Source: Plantago major (taxonomy: Eukaryota > Streptophyta > Magnoliopsida > Lamiales > Plantaginaceae). From it: DNA of 64,000 bases. The position numbers and the translations under genes are program-made. The DNA lies in contig CM048844.1 of assembly GCA_026545765.1 (NCBI GenBank), positions 59,492,932-59,556,931 of the forward strand. Direction: 5' to 3'. The notes under the pieces are model-generated. The model was not told where the DNA came from. It did no database searches and saw nothing but the letters and a program-made list of their open reading frames with translations. Below, in pieces: positions 58,981 through 64,000 of the stretch (the stretch's first letter is position 1; each line of letters begins with the position of its first letter).

Positions 58981-60200
58981 CTAGACGTAGTACTTCCTTA
59001 GGTTCCTTGCATTCCATGTTGTCGTCAAGTTTCTACCTTTGAGATCTTGGATCTCGTAGCCGCCATTTGTTCGGGCCGAGACTATCTTATAGGGACCTTT
59101 CCAATTTGGTGCTAGTTTTCCCGTTGGTTTCACGATGTCAGCCCTTCGGAGGATGCAATATCCGGCTTGGAGATCTCGTGGCCTAATCTCGTTGGTGTAA
59201 GCCTGCATTGTTTTTTACGGGTATGCCTTAGTCCTTGAGATCGCCATTCCTCGTGCTGCTTCAAACATGTTCAAAACCAAGCCTCTCGCGAGCGCATTGA
59301 GGCGGGGATCGTACTGTTGTACCGTTACGGTTTCCACTATTATTTCGGCTGGGATGACGGCCTCTAAGCCGTAAATGGGGTTCATCCTGTGGGAGATCTG
59401 GAGTGGTAGGATAACCCCAAAGAACTCCTTGTAATTCATCGACATAATGTCCCTTGGTCTCTTTCAATATTTTATGTAATGAGGCGACTATGGTTAAGTT
59501 CGTAACTTCAGTTTGACCGTTGGCCTGAGGATACCCCACTGACGTGAAACACTGCTCAATCTTCAAGTCCTCGCACTACGTGACACATGATATTCTCCCA
59601 AATAAAATCAATTACCTACTTTTCACTAATGGTGGTGAGTGCTTTGGCTTCTACCCATTTGGAAAAGTACTCCACTACGACAAGGAGCCATTTATTTTGT
59701 TTTGTTCCTAGTGGAAAGGAACCTACGATATCGAGGACCCACCAATCGAAGGGGCATGAGACGATCGAGGGATCATGGGGACAACGGGTTTATGTGGGAT
59801 TGTTGAAAATTGGTGGCAGTCTTCGCATCGAGCCGCATAAAATATTTTCGAATAGTTGGCCAATAATAACCTTATTGGAGAAGCTTGTCCACGAGGGATC
59901 CCCACCCCCGATTGGTTGTCGCAACTTCCACTATGTATTTTTGTGATCGCCTAATCTGCTGCAACCGGGGTAAGACACTGTAGGTCGATATTACTAAATC
60001 CCCTTTTGTATAAGTTCATACATTCCAGCAGTATTGCAGGGACTATCTTTGTATCTTTCTTGCCCCGACTTTGTCTGCTAGGAGGACCCCTTCGATGAGA
60101 AATCACATTATACCTTGCATCCAATTATCCTCCACTTGGATCACATTTATTCCCATCGTTAGTTCGGCCTTGTCTATTACTGGTTGTTAAGTTAACATCA
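58981..60200 (-). pseudogene. Ty3/gypsy pol remnant: RNase H end and integrase
   Basis: In order on the minus strand: NWMQGIM and ARKIQR (end of RNase H and linker, about 60140-60050); GYYWPTIRKYF and CEDCHQFSTIPH (integrase zinc-binding region, about 59900-59820); a core part with VVVEYFSKWVEAKAL (about 59690-59630); GYPQANGQTEVTN (59530-59490); and the C-terminal GKLAPNWKGPYKIVSA with TTWNARNLRKYYV, ending at 58981. The wording matches plant Tat-lineage gypsy elements. Frameshifts and stops are frequent. The reverse transcriptase that should precede it at higher coordinates is absent. Confidence 0.85.
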
Positions 60201-61479
60201 AGATGATTTACATGTGTTAGGAGTATTCCGCATTTGTGGTCTTGATTTAGGATTCGTCAACAACCCTCCCCGCCCCCCCTAAGGCTTCGACCTAGGCATA
60301 ACAGACGATGTGGTAACCAAGATGACAACTAAATTTCGTTACTTGGGAAAAAGCTCTCTTCTTGACTTGATGGAATTGACGGTATGATTGAGCTTTCTAA
60401 GACCACACCTTAAATTACTTGCCACTTACTCTGATAAAGAGCATAGGTGGAGGGGTGTCAGCAAGTATAGATGCCTTGTTGTGCCATGGAATTGATGGAA
60501 GTACTTTAAAAGGGAAGCATTTTTCGGATCAAAAGAAGAAAGAGTGATTGAGCATGTCTTCTTGTTTGGTTTTTAGTTGTGATCATGAAATGGTGGAAGA
60601 TCTGGTGGAACTAAGGCTCAGTTTGGTTTGCGAAATCCCGGTCTTAGAGACGATCCAGGCCCAAAACTATCGATTTGTTTTGCATTTTGAAGTGGGCTTT
60701 CGCAGGGGTTGCTACCCAGCTTTGGGCCTCGGGCAGGCACGTGATTGACCGAAAATGCCGACGTGGACTCGAAAACTGGATTTGGGAAATCCTCCCAATC
60801 TGTTGGGCTTGAGGTGAAGCCCATTCCACCTCAACAATCCACTACAATTTGAGCCCATGTGCATATGTCTCATTAATAAATGACTGGGCCCAAGTGAATA
60901 GTTTCTAATTTTAGTTAATATTTTCAGAATTGTATTATAATAAGGTTACATTATTTTTTTCATGTTAATTTTGAGTCATTTACGTTTAAAATTTGGAGAA
61001 AAAAGTTCGACTTTTTCAGGTAGTTATTAATAAACCAGAGGTAGTAATATTTAACTAACAAAACTTATTTGCAAAATTTTCGCGGTAAATTTAACTCGTT
61101 CTGCAAATTTTTGATGAATTTACACATCAATTAATCCTAGGTAGTTATTGGGTCGGAGGGAATATTATTAATTATTTCGTTTCCATTTTTTCCCTCCGTC
61201 ACTCACACTAGTTATAACTTGGTTTTTAATGTTTTCGTGAACCGTTACTCGTTAAATTAATTCTTCCCAAAACATGAAATGTAACACTTTTTGAGTATGA
61301 TGTTATTTATCATACTTCATCACTACAGTGTCGTGCGAAAACAATTTGCAAGCTTTATTTGCGCTTCAAGACTACTACTGTGAGGTTTATGAATATATAT
61401 TTGATGTGGGGTAAAAATGGATAAGTCGCTAGTTAGTTCGTCGACGCCCTAAATGGATGTAGTTCTTGCTCGAACGATG
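60201..61479. other. No gene recognised
   Basis: Mixed sequence replacing the expected reverse transcriptase region. GGGTCGGAGGGAATATT at about 61149 and TCCCTCCGTCACTCAC at about 61191 look like MITE-end fragments. No domain seen. Confidence 0.3.
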
Positions 61480-62110
61480 ATATTAGTTAGCGGAAGTTGA
61501 ATAGTCCTTGGTTCAAGTTGCCTTTACTTTGATTAAATTCGTGACTTCGCGAAGGTCGGAAAGTGTGCGGACGAAAAAGTGGACCGAGGTCGAGTCCATC
61601 GTCCTCTATTGCGTCTGTCGGTCCTCGGTGGTGTCCGTCGTTGATCTGTGACAAGAAAATAAGGGGTTAGACCCTTTTGGGCCGGTTTGCCTAGGACAAC
61701 CCGGTACTTAGATTCAACTAGTTAATAAGTCGGTCGATTTTTCAATCTAGGACTTAAAAACTTCGATAGTAGATTTTCGGAAGTAGTTGCTTACCGTTTA
61801 TGAGGAGTAGAGGCCTTGTATTTATAGGCAAATGTTTGTTATCATCCTCTCTTGGATGAGTGCCAAGTGTACGGTCCGGATTCGTCCATGCTAGAAGTTG
61901 GGCTCATGGGCCCTTAATGGACTTGGCCCATTTAAGTAGATGAGGCTTGGATTGTAGTCCAAAGGTCGAAGTATTAGAGGGTCGGCCTCTTGATTTTGGT
62001 GTAGTCGGACCTTTAACTTTGGTGAGGTCGAACTACCTTGATAGCATTGTCCCGATATGATTAAGTCTTCTTAGTTCGTGAGTAGGACTTAAATGTACAT
62101 ATCATAAGTC
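61480..62110 (-). repeat. gypsy LTR-like sequence, minus orientation
   Basis: The minus strand has ACTGGGGGGACTTATG near 62120-62100, GGGCC/CCCATT-rich U3-like sequence, and a TATA box GCCTATAAATACA at 61818-61830. The layout parallels the LTR at 2677-3619, but the family differs. No certain TG...CA ends or target duplication were found, so the limits are approximate. Confidence 0.45.
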
Positions 62111-62760
62111 CCCCCAGTTTCCAGGTATCTTAGTAAAATGATAGTTGTGAAATTTTTTGAGTTAGAGTCCGACATATCTCAATTCTGGTGGTCATGATCT
62201 TGTCAAAATGGGCTTCTTGTTCTCGGCCTATTTCATGTCCCCCATTTTTGTTCTCAGGCCCGAGCCCAAGCCCATAAATGGATTTTGTCGCTCCGCTTAC
62301 GCGGCGCCATCTGATTGGTTCTTGTGGACTATACATACGTACATCTTCTTCGTCCCTTAGTTCTCTTATTTCTTTGTTTCTTGGTTCCGTCGGAGATATG
62401 GGCATGCTTTAGACGAGACCGAGACTCGGCAAAGTGCGGTTCCAGATAATTTATTTGTGTCAAACTTTTTCGATCCGATTTTTGTATCAAACTTTTTGTA
62501 CAGACACAAAATAATTTCGACGCTCTCGTTTATTCATCCATCTTCCTCGTCCCCCGAGTTTCCAAATATCTTAGTAAAAAGATAATTGTAAAATTTTGCG
62601 ATTGAACCATATTCTCGATTCGTCATTTATACCGATCGCTCAAGTCTTAATGTATGGGCTAGATCTTTCGGCCCATGGGCCCGGTTGAACCGGCCCATTT
62701 TACTTCTATATAAATGGGTTTTTACCCTCTATTTACCTCATAATTTTTTCACTCAGCCAT
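62111..62760. repeat. Two diverged copies of an LTR-edge-like phrase
   Basis: AGTTTCCAGGTATCTTAGTA at 62116 recurs as AGTTTCCAAATATCTTAGTA near 62558, each followed by a related GATARTTGTRAAATTTT. A plus-strand TATA-like TTCTATATAAATGGG lies at about 62704. This may be a rearranged LTR pair or tandem LTR ends. Confidence 0.4.
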
Positions 62761-62849
62761 AGAAAAGTGACTGTAGAAAAGAACCAAGGACCGAGATTTT
62801 GAAGAAAAGATAACAGACCGAGATTGAAAGAAAAGAGGGCAGCCCGGCG

Positions 62850-63035
62850 GAAAGAAAAGCGGACCGAGAAGAGAAGAAGAAAACAGACCGGCAAGAACGA
62901 GAAGAAGCAGACCGCAGACAGCGAGAAGAAGCAGACCGGCGAAGAAGAAGCAGACCGGCGAAGAGAAGAAGAAGCAGACCGGCGAAGAAGAAAGAGAGTC
63001 CGACGAAGAGAAGAAGAAGCAGACCGACATTGAAG
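62850..63035. repeat. Purine-rich AGAAGAAGCAGACCGGCGA tandem repeat
   Basis: About eight imperfect units. The plus frame is highly charged (EEADRRREEEADRRRR) and the minus frame is serine/leucine/phenylalanine-rich. An inverted piece of the same repeat (CGGTCTGCTTCTTCTC) is at about 63571-63586, joined to the protease fragment. Not regarded as a gene. Confidence 0.75.
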
Positions 63036-63084
63036 CTTTTGTCGGTACTATTTCCGAGTTACTGTTCATCAATTTTTTTTTTTT

Positions 63085-63410
63085 TAAACACTGTATGCTC
63101 CAAGTATGTTCCATCTTGCTCTTTAAACCCGATTTTATATTAATATTGTCTTTATCTTGAACCATCTTCTGTTTTGCCAAATGAGAACTACTCTGTATGC
63201 TCCATCTTGCTCTTTAAAACCGACTTTATATTATCATCGTCTTTATCTTGAACCATATTTTCTTCTGCCAACTGAAAACTTTTTTTTTTTTAACAGTAGA
63301 CGCACCTTCTGTATGCTCTATCTTTCTCTTTAAATCCGATTTCATATTATCATCGTCTTTGTCATGAACCATATTTTCTTCTGCCAACGGAGAACTACTA
63401 ATAAGCACAC
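63085..63410 (-). repeat. Three-copy 100-116-bp repeat encoding a charged peptide module
   Basis: Copies start at about 63092, 63193 and 63309 (CTGTATGCTC). On the minus strand each encodes a version of MVHDKDDDNMKSDLKRKIEH, in different frames between copies because of A/T-run length changes. It could come from a repeat-rich gag or an unknown gene. Confidence 0.65.
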
Positions 63411-63411
63411 T

Positions 63412-63493
63412 CCTTCCAGAATCTGATCCCTCATTTACCTCCCTATATCCTTCCTTCCAGAATCTGATCCCTCATTTACCTCCCTATATCCTT
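63412..63493. repeat. 41-bp tandem duplication
   Basis: Two adjacent copies of a unit containing CCAGAATCTGATCCCTCATT and CCTCCCTATATCC. Confidence 0.9.
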
Positions 63494-63545
63494 CCACATC
63501 CGACTGCTCATTAATTTTTATTTAGAATTTCTTCCAAGTAAAATT

Positions 63546-64000
63546 CTAACATATTAACCATCTTCTTCGTCGGTCTGCTTCTTCTCTCCTTATATCATGT
63601 TCACTCCTAAAAGGTCGTGACGCCCTTCTAGTAGAGAGAGTGTAGCATTCCCATGCTCTTCTCCGATCTCCATTAAGGGATCCGATGCCTGCTGCGGTGG
63701 GAAATTTCATCCTTAGGTGGAAGGTTGATACCACTACTTTGAATTGATTTAGAGCCGGTCTCCCCATAATTATGTTGTATTCGCAACCTGCCTCGATGAC
63801 AACAAAAGGGACTTAGTGAGTAACCCTGAATGGAGCTTTTCCCATGGAAACCGAGAGATACAGGATTCCTCTTGGTCTGATCCGGTTTCCTCCAAAGCCA
63901 ACGAGGTCCGTTGTCACCGGTAACAATCCTCTTAAACTCATTTCCATTTTTCGGACAGTGCTCATGAAGAGGATGTTAGAGGAGGCACCAGTATCGATTA
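63546..64000 (-). pseudogene. Ty3/gypsy aspartic protease region, partial
   Basis: From the right edge on the minus strand: IDTGASSNILFMSTVRKM (catalytic DTGAS), GGNRIRPRGILYLSV, a stop after FRVTH, then CEYNIIMGRPALNQFK and STFHLRMKFPTAAGIGSL, which is the conserved end of gypsy protease before reverse transcriptase. After RRAWECYTLST the similarity stops and the frame enters the inverted purine repeat. The gag part would be beyond the window. The strand matches the integrase relic at 58981-60200, and both may belong to one rearranged element. Confidence 0.85.

Noticed and set aside
62824..63180. Charged Arg/Glu/Lys-rich plus frame and Ser/Phe-rich minus frame as genes
   Set aside because: Both are translations of the AGAAGAAGCAGACCGG repeat. 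The presence of a TATA-like motif upstream is not enough to support a gene.
1..64000. A new defence-like or multi-gene system
   Set aside because: I looked for co-oriented intact genes with linked functions. Apart from the AATF-like pair, all recognisable coding sequence belongs to broken transposons, a laccase relic or organelle DNA.

Overview
This window is a repeat-rich stretch of a plant nuclear genome, most likely a eudicot. The evidence is an intron-bearing nucleolar protein gene with GT-AG introns, a laccase gene relic, a fragment of plastid DNA carrying trnR-ACG, and nested plant transposons of nearly every class. I cannot place it more closely than that. Most open frames are fragments of transposons or frames in low-complexity DNA. 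Only one gene looks intact.

Layout. 1-3619: end of a minus-strand Ty3/gypsy element (minisatellites, decayed gag, PBS, one LTR), inserted in an older LTR-like sequence that recurs as an 0.83-kb direct repeat (3620-4460 and 5979-6809). 6991-8270: a large inverted repeat immediately upstream of an AATF/BFR2-like gene. 8013-14372 and 23154-29520: two nearly identical 6.36-kb copies of that gene region in direct orientation, 15.14 kb apart. Copy 1 (8438-12048) has 13 coding exons and a 378-residue product. Copy 2 (23575-27118) stops 23 residues early. Both copies carry the same hAT MITE and the same Stowaway-like MITE downstream and end in a (TA)n tract. Between them lies a decayed Helitron (3' end at 14374, minus strand) holding a CACTA element, two MITEs and an unrecognised gene relic.

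29.5-37 kb: a Mutator-like MITE split by a 2.1-kb solo LTR, a plastid-derived insertion with a tRNA-Arg(ACG) sequence, a PIF/Harbinger-like MITE and a 300-bp tandem repeat. 37371-43959: a full-length but disabled LINE on the minus strand, bounded by a 15-bp target duplication. 46244-47076: a hAT-like element with an exact 8-bp target duplication. 49622-54890: a second, 5'-truncated LINE on the plus strand. It is interrupted by a copia-type solo LTR that itself contains a gypsy solo LTR, and by an inverted-repeat MITE in its RNase H region. 55199-57559: a laccase pseudogene. 58.9-64 kb: broken minus-strand gypsy pol (integrase part and protease part) separated by LTR-like sequence and tandem repeats.

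Function. The only likely working host gene is AATF/BFR2-like copy 1, a predicted small-subunit ribosome biogenesis factor. Copy 2 may be expressed as a truncated protein or may be an assembly artefact. The most interesting structures are the recent gene duplication with clustered differences, the palindromic arrangement over the copy 1 promoter and 5' leader, the unrecognised relic beside the Helitron, and several nests in which target-site duplications let the order of insertion be read directly.
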